Shown: in pieces, positions 8,498 to 17,945 of the stretch | Position numbering within the stretch: the stretch's first letter is position 1 | Layout: each line of letters begins with the position of its first letter | Assembly (NCBI GenBank): GCA_963823675.1 | Contig: CAWGMT010000008.1 | Location: 124,001-188,000, forward strand | DNA: 64,000 nucleotides | Source of the DNA: CAWGMT01 sp963823675 | GTDB taxonomy: Bacteria; Planctomycetota; Planctomycetia; Isosphaerales; Isosphaeraceae | Direction of reading: 5' to 3' | The notes under the pieces: generated by a model | The model's input: only the letters and a program-made list of their open reading frames with translations | Database searches by the model: none | Told to the model about the DNA's origin: nothing | Made by a program: the position numbers and the translations under genes

Positions 8498-9313
8498 ATG
8501 GTCCGAGCTGGGATGAACGTCGCGGTCGTTCTCGCACTGGCCGTTGCGTCCGGGTGTGCCAAGGAAGAACGCGGGCCGCTACTCGTGGGAGGTCGCGAAC
8601 TGAAATCCTGGCTCAAGGATTTACACGACCCCAAGCCCCAGGCGCGTCGCCAGGCCGTGCTCAAACTGGGAAACGTCGGAGAAGCCGATCCCGCAGTCGC
8701 GGAGGGCCTGGGCGCGGCACTCCGCGATCAAGACCCGGTCGTGCGACGAGAGGCCGTGCTGGCCGTCGTCAAGTTGAAAGATCCCACCCCCGCGATCATC
8801 GAGCGACTCGAGGTAATGAGCCGGGACGACCGCGACCCAAATGTCCGCGATGCCGCCAAGCGCAGCGTCCCATATCGCAGGTGGCAAGTGAATTGCTGCC
8901 GGATGGCAAAATCGGGCATGGTTCAAATGCAGGTAACACCTCAGGGGTGGCTGGGGTCGACGCCCCCAGGTCCGAGGCTTCCGTACTGGGGGCTCGCTGG
9001 TTTTCGCCCGCTCGAACCCAGCCACCCAGCTCTTGCCACCTTCAAGCATGCTGAAGTTGAACCATGCGCAAATGGCGGCACGGTTCAAAACCAGCGCTTT
9101 TCGGGGCCGCATGCACGCCAATTGGGGCCGCATCGGCGCCAATTGGCCCCCTCGTGGACAAGCTCGCAAAAAAAACCGGCCAAAATCGTCAAAAACGTGA
9201 TGGAAAATGGCGCCAAACATTGCAGTTTTCGGCGGGGGTTCCCAACCCCCTCGCCGCCCGCGACGCGATCGATCGATAACCAACTCTCGATGAGAAAAAA
9301 TGAGACAATCTGA
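8498..9313 (+). CDS. HEAT-repeat lipoprotein with abnormal C-terminus
   Basis: From the ATG at 8498 the protein begins with a lipoprotein signal (NVAVVLALAVASGC), cysteine being the lipidation site. Residues about 40-125 form HEAT-like helical repeats (QARRQAVLKLGNVG, VVRREAVLAVVKLKD, NVRDAAKRS). After about 8870 the frame stays open to 9313, but the composition changes to Pro/Trp/Arg-rich with no repeats. This part overlaps a nested palindrome at 8916-9067. The likely reading is a small envelope lipoprotein of about 125 residues whose original 3' end was replaced by an inserted repeat. It follows the DUF1559 gene by 110 bp, possibly in one transcript. An alternative start is at 8513. Confidence 0.7.
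   Translation: MVRAGMNVAVVLALAVASGCAKEERGPLLVGGRELKSWLKDLHDPKPQARRQAVLKLGNVGEADPAVAEGLGAALRDQDPVVRREAVLAVVKLKDPTPAIIERLEVMSRDDRDPNVRDAAKRSVPYRRWQVNCCRMAKSGMVQMQVTPQGWLGSTPPGPRLPYWGLAGFRPLEPSHPALATFKHAEVEPCANGGTVQNQRFSGPHARQLGPHRRQLAPSWTSSQKKPAKIVKNVMENGAKHCSFRRGFPTPSPPATRSIDNQLSMRKNETI
8916..9067. repeat. Nested palindromic element (possible MITE-like insertion)
   Basis: Three nested inverted repeats share one centre. The outer arms are GCATGGTTCAA at 8916 and its complement at 9057-9067. The middle arms are 16 bp with one mismatch, at 8945-8960 and 9012-9027 (GGGTGGCTGGGGTCGA). The inner arms are GCCCCCAG at 8962-8969 and CTGGGGGC at 8986-8993. The total of 152 bp and the layered symmetry resemble a small non-autonomous mobile or REP-like element. 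It lies inside the 3' part of the HEAT lipoprotein reading frame. Confidence 0.6.
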
Positions 9314-10829
9314 GACGTTTTCGAAGGGCCCCCGTCCCATCTCGCAACGTTCGCCAACGAAATCCCTCGGAGATCGGCGGCGGAGTGGGTGCTCGTCATA
9401 AGTTGCTTGTCCATTCATTTTTGTGTCGTCAAATTCGGTCGATTCCAGCCCCTCTCGAGCCCCGCGAATCGGGCTGCTGAATCGCCTCGGCGCGACTCAT
9501 CATCGATCGAGATGTCTCACGTTCCTGCGCCGCAGACTTGCTGCGTTCCAGCGAAGGCGGTCCGGGCGACCAAGAGCGGCTCGAGCGCGTAACCCCTCGC
9601 TGTCTGCGTCATCAACTCCGTTTCGTTGACGACGCACAGCCGGCAACCGGCGATTGAAAACGCAAAACTGGCAACGAAATAAGATCGTGCCAATGACCTG
9701 GCAGCGCCTGAAGCAAACCGGGCGCAGTCACCCTATTTTACTTACTCTCCCTACATATAATATGCGCTGATTTTCAGATTTGGAACTCGTTTGCCCCAGT
9801 TCGGATGATTCTCGACATGCCTGGCCGCGCCACCCCGTTTGTCAAGTCGCGAACGAGCGCCGGAATTTGCCGTAACTTGAATCGGATCTTGTGCTTCCAC
9901 GATTCTCATGGATTCAGCGAAATTGGCTTCGTTCGGCGCGTTTTGCCGATTTCGCCCGTCCCGCTCAGCTCATCGGCGTGCTTCTCCACGCCGTCTGGAC
10001 AGTTGAAAGGTACATCCGATCGTGCATCGCAGGCTGCCATGCCCGAGACATACTGGGCACATACTCGGCATAGTGGGCACGCTTCTGCGCGTGCCAAGTA
10101 TGCCGAGTATGTACCGAGAATGCGGTCTGACGACGGAATAGCCCGTCCAACTCGCCATTCCTGCCAGACCGCAACAACCGCTCTCGGTCCGGTTGCCGTC
10201 TTAACCCTCGCGTCCGCGACTTCCGCCATGATCGGCAGAACCGCGTGAAACTGCACGAATCCGATCGCCTTGACGCGGACCGGAATCTAGACAGGGGTAT
10301 AGATGCGGTCCGTCCTGTTACCTCAAAGACGGCTGTTTTGAACCAGACCCAAAATCGGGCCAGCGTACGCCCGCCTTGCCGTCGCCGCGGCTCCGCCCAA
10401 ACCTTGAGCGCCACTTCAGAATTGCGCGGGCGGCAACTTGACAATCGAAAAGGCTCCAGGTACACTCTGTCTCACTTGAGACTGAATCTCAATGTCAATC
10501 AAATTCCTTCTTCCGGTCCAGCCCTGGTCCCGCTGGCCCTGATCCGCTGTTCCCCAAAGCAGGACCAGTCCATGTCACGTATGATCTCTGACGGATCCGA
10601 GTGGGTTGAAGTACAGCAGCCGGTTGTGGCAAGTTCCAGTCTCGCAAGCTTTTCCAGCGCCATTCTGGCATCACGGTCCCGTCATCCGCGGGAGAAACGG
10701 CCAGATCGAAATGACGGTGCGTCCGCCGGAGAGAGCACTGCGCCGAGCAGATCGGCGAGTGCGGGACCACTCTCCGGCGGCGCGCCGCCATCGTGGGTGG
10801 CTCGATCGTGTTGGAAGATCGGTCATCGA
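9314..10829. other. Gene-poor stretch with hairpins
   Basis: About 1.5 kb in which no reading frame has a recognisable domain, ribosome-binding site or protein-like composition. It is less GC-rich around 9650-9800 than the flanks. It contains the hairpin at 10059-10112. A further hairpin lies just before it at 9231-9255 (GGCGGGGGTT, loop CCC, then its near-complement), without a T-run. The end of the stretch must hold the promoter of the DUF1559 gene at 10830. Confidence 0.5.
10059..10112. repeat. Long imperfect hairpin
   Basis: ACATACTCGGCATA at 10059 is repeated in inverted form, ending at 10112. The stem continues inward through GGCACGC/GCGTGCC after a three-base mismatch, leaving a loop of only a few bases. 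Related short direct copies of TACTGGGCAC/TAGTGGGCAC precede it. No T-run follows, so it is not a canonical terminator. Confidence 0.5.
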
Positions 10830-11939
10830 GTGCGGCAATCTGGGCAGATTGGCTACGGATTCGAGCCTGGAGATTGCCCTGCGCGGGACCGCGTCCCCGA
10901 TTGCGGTTTCACGCTGATCGAGCTCCTGGTCGTCATTGCGATCATCGCGGTGTTGATCGCGCTGTTGTTGCCTGCCGTTGAGGCCGCGCGTGAGGCCGCG
11001 AGGCGGATTCAATGTGTGAATAATCTCAAGCAACTCGGCCTGGCGATCCACAACTATGAATCAAGCAACGGTTGTTTGCCGCCGCAGGAGGTCTTGCAAT
11101 TCAACGCAGCCGGCGCGGTGATCTGGAAGTCGCAATGGGGCGTGACTTCTCGCGTCATTCCTTTCCTCGAGCAGAGCCCATTATATAACTCGATCAACTA
11201 TTTTCTGAAGACGACGGCGGCGGACAATGCGACCGTCGTCTCGACCACGATCGTGGCGTTGATCTGTCCGAGCGAAATCAACCCTCAGCCATATACCTCG
11301 ACCAGCGCGGCGGGGGTGACCACGAGCTTCTCGGTCTCGACGTACGGCTGGTGCGAAGGTGATTGGTTTCAATTCGGCGGCTTCGCGACGACAATGCCCA
11401 ATCGGAGCGCGTTCTGCGTGAATGTGAGCAAGCGGTTTTCGGCGTTCACCGACGGCCTGAGCAATTCGATGCTGGGCGCGGAAGTGAAGACGTACACGCA
11501 GTCATACCACGACTGCGGCGCGGTGCCGCCGCCGGCACCGGCCAGTCCGTCGATCGCTCCGGACCCCGCGACGATCCTCGCGAGCATCGCGGCGGCGCCC
11601 GGGTCCGGCTGCAAGCTTGCCGCGGGAATGCCGGGCGGAGGGCATACCAGGTGGTGTAATGGCAACTCGTTCTACGAAGGTCTGACAACCGCCCTTCCAC
11701 CCAACAGCCGTGCCCCGGCCGGAACCCTTGCGCTCGATACGGATCTCAGCACCGAGGACGAGGACGACGGCGGACCGACTTTTGCGGCGATCACCGCCCG
11801 GAGTTATCACCCCGGCGGCGTTAATGCGCTGTTCGGTGACGGGAGCATTCACTTCATCAAGAATTCGACCGATTGGCGAATCTGGCGCGCCTTGGGGACG
11901 ATTGGCTGCGGCGAGGTCATCGGTGGGGATTCGTACTGA
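10830..11939 (+). CDS. DUF1559 pilin-like protein
   Basis: About 369 residues from the GTG at 10830. The prepilin motif CGFTLIELLVVIAIIAVLIA is followed by LLPAVEAAREAARRIQCVNN, then NNLKQLGLAIHNYES. The C-terminal DUF1559 signature is YHPGGVNALFGDGSIHFIKN, ending GEVIGGDSY. The frame stays open far upstream (to 10245), but that sequence does not look coding. No ATG, GTG or TTG lies closer to the prepilin motif, so the start is uncertain and the leader would be unusually long (about 28 residues). Expected to be processed by a prepilin peptidase and placed in the envelope. It converges with another DUF1559 gene 103 bp away. Confidence 0.88.
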   Translation: MRQSGQIGYGFEPGDCPARDRVPDCGFTLIELLVVIAIIAVLIALLLPAVEAAREAARRIQCVNNLKQLGLAIHNYESSNGCLPPQEVLQFNAAGAVIWKSQWGVTSRVIPFLEQSPLYNSINYFLKTTAADNATVVSTTIVALICPSEINPQPYTSTSAAGVTTSFSVSTYGWCEGDWFQFGGFATTMPNRSAFCVNVSKRFSAFTDGLSNSMLGAEVKTYTQSYHDCGAVPPPAPASPSIAPDPATILASIAAAPGSGCKLAAGMPGGGHTRWCNGNSFYEGLTTALPPNSRAPAGTLALDTDLSTEDEDDGGPTFAAITARSYHPGGVNALFGDGSIHFIKNSTDWRIWRALGTIGCGEVIGGDSY

Positions 11940-12042
11940 CGACGGTTGTCGCGCTGAGTTGTCGCGAACCCACTCCCGCGTTCCCGTGCCCGTGTTGGCC
12001 GCCTCGCAATGGAATCGGTTCGACGCTCGACAGCGTGCCCGT

Positions 12043-13121
12043 TCAAAACCCGTCACCCGGAACCAGCTCGCCACCGGAGCGAGTGGAGAGCGCTTGCCAA
12101 ACTCCCGCGGGAGGCAGGTTCGCCCAGGCGCCTTGGGCATTCTGAGACGCGCCCTGAGGATTCCCCGTGACTTGGTCAAACGGCCAGGTCTGGATCGAGT
12201 CCTTGATGAACCGGACTGAACCATCGCCCAGGAGGACGTTCAAACCACCGGGGTGCATACTTGAGGCGGATTGCGACCAGGCAGTAAGCGCGACCAAGGC
12301 GACCTTGTCGCATGCGTTGGGCGGATAGAGCGCCGTCACGAGCGTGTCGCCCCAGTTGCCGGTGATGTACCATCCGTGTTCGTTGGCGTACTGCGGGTTG
12401 ACGGTATTTAATTCCTGGAGAATTGTGGTCGCCTTTTCGGCGACGAGGATCGTGTTGCTCAGGCCATCGGTTACCGAGCTGAACGCGACGGGAGAGAGGT
12501 CGTTGAAGACGCCGTTGCACTGGGCGATCAATGGGCCCGGGACGGTGCAATTGTTACCCGGCAACGGCTGCGCGAGAACCGGCGCCAGCCGATCATGCCG
12601 GCGTAGCTGGTGAAGACCATCTGGGCTGGGTCTGGTACGCCGTACTGAGCCAGCGCGCCTGGGTTCAGCGTGCGGGCGATCCCCGACATCGGGTCGCTTG
12701 GGCAGGCGAACGCGGAAACGGCGACTGAGTGCACCGTGCTATTCTCCCCGGCGATGACCGCGAGGTTCTGGTTGATTGCGTCGTAGACCGCGGTTTGCTC
12801 CATGAACGCGAGGGCAAAGACCTCCAGGCTCTTGTCCACGATCGATGAGGTGCAAGGCGGCTTGGAACCGGCGTACCGCGGATCGTACGACTTGATTCGA
12901 CCCGGCGGAAGCGACCCGAAGGCATCGTGATAATTGTGAAGCGCGAGGCCGAGTTGTTTGAGGTTATTCGTGCATTGGGCGCGGCGGGCAGCCTCGCGGG
13001 CGGATTGGACCGCGGGCAGGAGCAGCGCGGTCAACAGCAGAATCACCGAAACCGAAACGAGCAGCTCGACCAGGGTGAAACCGGATCGCCGCACCCCGAG
13101 CAATTTCGCGGCGCTGCGCAT
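12043..13121 (-). CDS. DUF1559 pilin-like protein (one frame break)
   Basis: The start at 13121 has GGGAG about 9 bases upstream and gives MRSAAKLLGVRRSGFTLVEL, a prepilin leader, followed by LLPAVQSAREAARRAQCTNN. Around 12590 the frame changes by one base: SYAGMIGW is followed in the other frame by LAQPLPGNNCTVPGPLIAQ and the standard C-terminal half (MHPGGLNVLLGDGSVRFIKD, ending GGELVPGDGF). Inserting one G in the GG run at about 12590 would restore one 359-residue protein. As sequenced, each half is incomplete. This is either an assembly indel or a recent mutation. Confidence 0.85.
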
Positions 13122-13229
13122 ACGCTCAGCTCCCGGACTACGCTGATGGTTGCTCTTCCTGCGGAAGCGTGTGCGAGAGTTCTAAGCCGCATCCTACCCT
13201 CCGTCGGCTCTATGACCAGCACCTGAGAT

Positions 13230-14165
13230 TCAGGCTGCCCTCATCGGGGTTGCACCAAGCGCCCCTACGCAGGCGAAGAGCGCGCTGAGTTTGGTGATGA
13301 GCGCGTTTACCCGCGTGAAGCTGAAGCAGATGGCCAGCACGAATAACGCCTGATATACGACCAACGTAATCCTCTTGAAGTCCGAGCACTGACAATACCC
13401 CATGATCAGCAGGACCCAACCGAACCCCATAACCGGTGCGATCGGGCCGACGGTCGCAACAAACACCAGGAGTGCGAGATCGCAGATTCTTCCGACCCGT
13501 GATGCCCGGCGACAAAGGAAAGCAAGCGCGATGGCGCCCTCAAGGAAAACGGTCCACCAGGTGATGAACTCCGCCATGGCAGCGAGCCGTGGACTGAGCG
13601 GAAGCGGAATCGATGGCAGTAGCTCACTCATCGACCTGTGGAGCGACGCGACCTGATTGCTGTGCAGCCCGGCTAATTGGCCGAGGCGGAAGAACCTGCG
13701 GTCGTGCACGAGGAAAAACGTGACGGCGTTCGTGCTCACGAATTCGGCCGAGAGCAGCTTCTGGAGCGTGGCGAACAGAAACACCAGGCCCACCATGGCC
13801 CGAGCGTTGGCCGCAAGGACCCGCATGGGCGTCTCCGAAAAAAGGGCGCAGGAAATAGCGAGGTACCAATAGCTGTAGAGGCAGACGTGGTTGTCCGTGT
13901 ACGCCCAGTTGTAAACGTTCTGCAAGCCAAAGTTTGTCAGGCCCAGCACCAGCCAAAACTCCGGTCGGCGCGCGATCTGCGGTTTCGCTAGCCCTGCGAT
14001 TGAGGCGATCGTTAGAAGCACCCGGAATAGCCACAGATTTAAGCAGCCCGGAAACAGCAGTGTCAGCAACAGGGTCATCCGCGCCACGGTGGCGAACCTG
14101 TTTTCGCTGAACGCGGCCGCCGGTGCCGAGGGCGCGTTGTCTGAGGTAGTCTGGTTGGTGCGCAT
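13230..14165 (-). CDS. Polytopic membrane protein, possibly HTTM-like
   Basis: About 311 residues from the ATG at 14165, with about seven hydrophobic segments (TLLLTLLFPGCLNLWLFRVL, WYLAISCALF, MVGLVFLFATLQKLL, VFLEGAIALAFL, LALLVFVATVGPIAPVMGF and others). The NWAYTDNHVCLYSYWYLA segment and the TWWTVFLEGAIALAFLCRR segment faintly recall HTTM (horizontally transferred transmembrane) or MauE/DoxX-like proteins; this is a weak resemblance. The frame continues 159 codons upstream into the neighbouring gene, which is probably a frame artefact. It is the last gene of a minus-strand cluster with DUF1573 proteins. Function unknown. Confidence 0.68.
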   Translation of the reverse strand: MRTNQTTSDNAPSAPAAAFSENRFATVARMTLLLTLLFPGCLNLWLFRVLLTIASIAGLAKPQIARRPEFWLVLGLTNFGLQNVYNWAYTDNHVCLYSYWYLAISCALFSETPMRVLAANARAMVGLVFLFATLQKLLSAEFVSTNAVTFFLVHDRRFFRLGQLAGLHSNQVASLHRSMSELLPSIPLPLSPRLAAMAEFITWWTVFLEGAIALAFLCRRASRVGRICDLALLVFVATVGPIAPVMGFGWVLLIMGYCQCSDFKRITLVVYQALFVLAICFSFTRVNALITKLSALFACVGALGATPMRAA

Positions 14166-14890
14166 TGGCAAACCGATGGGATCAAAGTCGCTTCGATCAG
14201 CCGGCCGACGAGTTCGGGCCGCCAGCCGGCCAGCCGGCTCACTGGCGCGGGCCGCCCGGCCAGGGTCTCGCGGCGTTTCGCGCGAGCGTTGCGCGCCCGG
14301 GTCTTCCCCGGCGACGGATAGCGCTACGCGCATCAGCCCGTGCAGCACCATTCGGTTGTCGTGGCGGTCAAGCCGATACTCAAACACCTCGGCGCCTATC
14401 TCCTTCAGGGCAACCGGCGTTGCCTCGGCGGCCGCGGGGACGAGCGACCTGGGGCGGTAGAGTAGGTCATTGCCTTTCGCGCCGGGCGCCTTCGCCGACC
14501 GCGGCACCGGCCCGCGAACGGATACCCATTGTTCTTTGGCGAGGGCCCTGGCAAGACGATTTAGTCTGTTGCGGCTGGGGTGGATCACCAGTTCCCGTCT
14601 CAAACGCGACAGACTGCCGGACGAACCGAAGCCCATAGCCACTCCATCCAGTGGGAATGCTCGATTTGACCCGTGCTCGTTGTGAGCGACACCCTCAATC
14701 GCTGCTTATCCAATGACGTAATGGAAGAGAACATGCCAAAGCCGCCGCCCTTCCACGGGTCGAGGCGGCTCGACAGAACAAGGTAGTATTGGTAGAACGC
14801 CACGACCGACAAAAGCGCGCAGGGGTACAGCGGCAATAACGCCTTCACCCTCTCACTGGTTGCCCCTTCTGCCTTCGCTAGGGTTCCCAT
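14166..14890 (-). CDS. Membrane protein with WKGGGFGMF motif (frame-broken)
   Basis: From the ATG at 14890 the product has one early membrane helix (LLPLYPCALLSVVAFYQYYL) and then DPWKGGGFGMFSSI, a motif I associate only loosely with proteins encoded beside HTTM-type membrane proteins. Near 14600-14620 the frame changes and similarity-like sequence continues (RRELVIHPSRNRLNRLARAL, VALKEIGAEVFEYRLD). A second change near 14330 is possible: there another frame has higher GC at third positions and stays open to 14075, overlapping the next gene. The true length is therefore unclear, about 240-270 residues. No function assigned. Confidence 0.55.
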
Positions 14891-14932
14891 CGCGCTGACC
14901 TGCAACTGACCAGGAGGGGCCTCGACCCGGGA

Positions 14933-15933
14933 TCAGATCGCCTCGCGGCTTCGAACCCAAGCCGACGCCTTCCACAGCATTACCGCGATCGAAAGCGCCA
15001 AAATGGCTGCCCCGATGAGCCAATACTCCATGCCGCCCGCGCGTCGCCGGCTCACGGCGTCGATCTCCGGAAGGCCAAACGCGGACAGCGTGAACTCCTT
15101 TTCGGGCAGGGGCCCGAACCGCATGTTGCTGAATTCGTACGTCTTCACACCGAGGGGCGTCGGGTTGTCAGGCTTAAAAATCGAGTGGATCACGCGCTTC
15201 GGGATTGGGAAGCCCTCGGAGGCTCCTTCGTACTCGATCTCGCCTCTGTGGAGGAAGGCCCCCTGCTTATCCTTCCACAGGTATTCGAACTCGACGGCCA
15301 CCCATTTTTCGTCGGGCAGAACCACAAGTTTTCCCTCATACTCGGTTTGGCGAGAATCGCGGAACGGACAGCCGAAGTGGATGCTCAGCGCGCGCTTCCC
15401 GTCGTGCGCCATCTCAGCCACGGAGCGGATCGAGAACTCTGGTTGTTCGACCACCCATCGCACGGTGCGGTGCTCAAACGAAAAGGGCGCGTCGAGGTAA
15501 CGTTCCAGATTGTTATGCAGTGGGCCTGCAGCCGCCTTTTTATCCTTCGCGAGTTGCCTCAGGGAGAATTCCGTGCGCCGGGCGCCCTCTGAAGGATGAA
15601 GGAGTAAGTCTTGTTGCGGCAGAAGACCGCCTGGGGCATTTTCTGCTGATCGGACTGTTTGTCCAGGCGCCGCATGGTGACGCTGGCAAATTCAGGCGCG
15701 ACGGAGGCAAACCGATAGATCGTCGTTGTAACGGGCGACCGCTTGCTACGAGGTGCGGTTTCTGTCGCCAAGACCTCACCAGCCGCCGCACCGTAAAACG
15801 CTTCTAAGTCCTTCAGTGCCCTGGGGTACTCTACACGGACGGCGGTTCGCAGGGACTCATCCAGCGCGTTGCCGCTCTGCCCGTCGGGGCCGAACAAGGA
15901 ACCAAAGCTGAGCAGTACGAGCATCGCTCTCAT
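14933..15933 (-). CDS. Exported, C-terminally membrane-anchored protein (one frame break)
   Basis: From the ATG at 15933 the protein has a signal peptide (MRAMLVLLSFGSLFG) and a globular part to about 15575. There the frame changes by one base in a GGCGCCCGGCGC run. The second part (TEFSLRQLAKDKKAAAGPLH onward) ends with a single membrane helix (YWLIGAAILALSIAVML) and a short basic tail. Joined, it is about 333 residues, mostly outside the cytoplasmic membrane. No family was recognised. It lies between the Cys-rich small protein and the WKGGGFGMF gene, all on the same strand with short gaps, suggesting one transcript. Confidence 0.68.
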
Positions 15934-16179
15934 CCAGTTAACCGCCTCGCAACCAGAGTGATTTCGGCGGACGGGAGCACCGCGAAGCGACCGCGCCGAA
16001 CAGCGCGGCGTAGTCGAAAAACCTGGGCGCGAACCTGGCCCGGCGTGGTGAAGCAAGCTGCCACCGGCGTTGAACGACTGTCTGGGATCCGCCATCGCGG
16101 CGAGTGGGCCCGTCGGTCAGGACATCGGCGCGTCCGGCGGCGCGTTCCCGGGCGAACCGCAGGCCGCGCGCTCGGGTCA

Positions 16180-16476
16180 TCACTGTCCGCCCGGCTCAGT
16201 CGGCTCGGCGCCGCCGTTAGACTCGCAGGTGCAACCCACGCCGACGCCTTGCTCGACCACCACCATGCAATCGCAAGTGGAGCCGGCGCATTCTACAACT
16301 TTCTCATTATCCTTGCACTCATTCGCCGGCGAATAGTGCTCGCAGCCACCCCCTTCGCACCCAAGGAGAGGCTCGTCGGCCAACGCCGGGTTAACCCACG
16401 TGGCAGCGCCTATGACAAATAGTATCACGAAAACCGCCGTGAGCGCGCTCGCACCAACTGACAGTAAACGCGACAT
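16180..16476 (-). CDS. Small exported cysteine-rich protein
   Basis: A 98-residue protein. The ATG at 16476 is set by GAGGAG about 6 bases upstream. A signal peptide (MSRLLSVGASALTAVFVILF to about residue 33, ending ALA) leaves a mature part of about 65 residues with eight cysteines, several as CxC or spaced pairs (GCEGGGC, STCDC, GCTC), and a Gly/Glu/Pro tail. Eight cysteines in so small an exported domain suggest four disulfides or a metal site. It sits between a membrane-anchored protein and three DUF1573 proteins with their own Cys pairs. No known family recognised; a structural or precursor peptide is possible. Confidence 0.75.
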   Translation of the reverse strand: MSRLLSVGASALTAVFVILFVIGAATWVNPALADEPLLGCEGGGCEHYSPANECKDNEKVVECAGSTCDCMVVVEQGVGVGCTCESNGGAEPTEPGGQ

Positions 16477-16744
16477 ACCACACTCCTCTACGTTGGAACG
16501 CCCCCGGCCGCGGACGCGGGTCTCTCCTCCCGTGAGGTTTAGCCCCCCACGTCGGCGGCAAGAAATGAAAGAAAGCCCAGAAATCCATGATTTCGCAGTC
16601 ACCGGTGAGCCTCTCAAGGGGAGCCCGACTTAAGCCCCACGCGCCGCTGAGCGGTTACCGCGCCTGCCCTTTCCCGGGTGAACCTACGCCTGTCTCCATT
16701 GTCAAAACTCGAACTGCCGCAAGACTGCGGTCCAGTGTACCGGG

Positions 16745-17212
16745 TCACTTCGGGACGACCTGTCCCTCCAAGTGCACCACCATTCGCCCGTCGAGGTCCG
16801 AGTCCGTGTAAATCACGATGTCCTCGGTGAAGCCTCCGGTAAATCCCTTGGGCGCAATCTCCAGCCTGATGGGTACAATCCCCCACTCGGACGGCTTGAT
16901 GTTCACCGGAAGAGCTGAACAACTGAAACACCCCCATCGCGAACAAGATTCCTCCATACCGACCACCCGTAGTGCGCGGCCCGAAAGGTTCCGGATCCGC
17001 AGATCAGCTACGCTCCTCGTGCCCGCGACAAGATCGCCCACGGCGAGTGTGGGCGGCTCGATTCTCAAGTCGCTCTTGGGCGCGACACGAACGAGGATGC
17101 CCGCCCCGGCCAATACCGCTCCCAGCGCCAGCGCCGCGCAGCCCATCACCGCCAGAAACCGGGCCTGCGGCTTGAGCACATCGCGATTCGCTGAATGGGC
17201 AATTGTCGTCAT
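16745..17212 (-). CDS. DUF1573 protein
   Basis: 155 residues with one N-terminal membrane helix (FLAVMGCAALALGAVLAGAG) and one DUF1573 domain (SDLRIEPPTLAVGDLVAGT, then VADLRIRNLSGRALRVVGME). The characteristic strand with cysteines is present (ESCSRWGCFSC), and the domain ends VIYTDSDLDGRMVVHLEGQV. DUF1573 is an Ig-like fold found in exported proteins of planctomycetes and Bacteroidetes; its role is not established. It is one of three DUF1573 genes in a row. Confidence 0.88.
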   Translation of the reverse strand: MTTIAHSANRDVLKPQARFLAVMGCAALALGAVLAGAGILVRVAPKSDLRIEPPTLAVGDLVAGTRSVADLRIRNLSGRALRVVGMEESCSRWGCFSCSALPVNIKPSEWGIVPIRLEIAPKGFTGGFTEDIVIYTDSDLDGRMVVHLEGQVVPK

Positions 17213-17360
17213 GGTTCCCCTCTCGAGTCGAGATTGGTCGGGGCAAACGCCCTGGGCTCAAGGCCACCCACCAGATGGGGTGCCGGCCCCTAGAGAAGGC
17301 CAGCCGGAAGACGTGTCCGAGACCAAAGTGCGCCGCAAACATCCGAGGACCTGATCGAGT

Positions 17361-17924
17361 TCACCGGACCACTCCCGTGACGGCAAGGGTCAAGCCGTGG
17401 GAACGCTTTTCGTCTGTGTAGATGCGCATGCGCTCGGAGATCGGCCCCGGCTTCCTCTTCTTGGTGCGAAGCCGCACCCCGAGGTTGTTCGTGCCGCCCG
17501 AAGGCACGCGGATTGGGAAATCCCCTAAACTGACGCACGTGCAGGAAGATTTCGCCCCGAGGATCACGATCGGCTTATCCGACCAGTTCTTGAGCTTGAA
17601 TTCGAGTATGCGTTCTTCGCCTCGCACGACAGTCCCGGCTGGCACCGAGTAGCGCAGCGGAATCAGGCGAGCGCCGCGCAAATAGCTCAGCGCTGACGGA
17701 ATCGAGCCGAACTCAGCTCGCGCGAGAAGCGCCAAACCGGCCAGCCCAAGAACAACGAGGAGGGACGTCAGGCACGTCCAGATGAGCCAACGACGAGCCG
17801 GCGATCGCGGCCGGTCACCAAGCCCTGGCGCGCCGAGCCCGGCATGTGCCGACGGACGGCTTTGGCTCTCACCAATTAGCGCGGTCACGGCAATACGTCC
17901 GTAATGAAGCAACCAGATCGGCAA
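17361..17924 (-). CDS. DUF1573 protein
   Basis: 187 residues. A TTG start at 17924 has GAGG about 5 bases upstream; a GTG at 17888 is an alternative. A membrane helix (WTCLTSLLVVLGLAGLALLA) precedes a DUF1573 domain containing KNWSDKPIVILGAKSSCTCV, the typical conserved SCxC turn, and closing with RMRIYTDEKRSHGLTLAVTG. The domain is expected to face the periplasmic or extracytoplasmic side. It starts 21 bp after the end of another DUF1573 gene, so the two are likely co-transcribed. Confidence 0.88.
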   Translation of the reverse strand: MPIWLLHYGRIAVTALIGESQSRPSAHAGLGAPGLGDRPRSPARRWLIWTCLTSLLVVLGLAGLALLARAEFGSIPSALSYLRGARLIPLRYSVPAGTVVRGEERILEFKLKNWSDKPIVILGAKSSCTCVSLGDFPIRVPSGGTNNLGVRLRTKKRKPGPISERMRIYTDEKRSHGLTLAVTGVVR

Positions 17925-17945
17925 AACAACCTCGATAGCTCCCTG

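Noticed and set aside
8945..9027. tRNA-like T-arm in GCTCGAACCC
   Set aside because: No cloverleaf or acceptor stem could be built; the bases belong to the nested palindrome.
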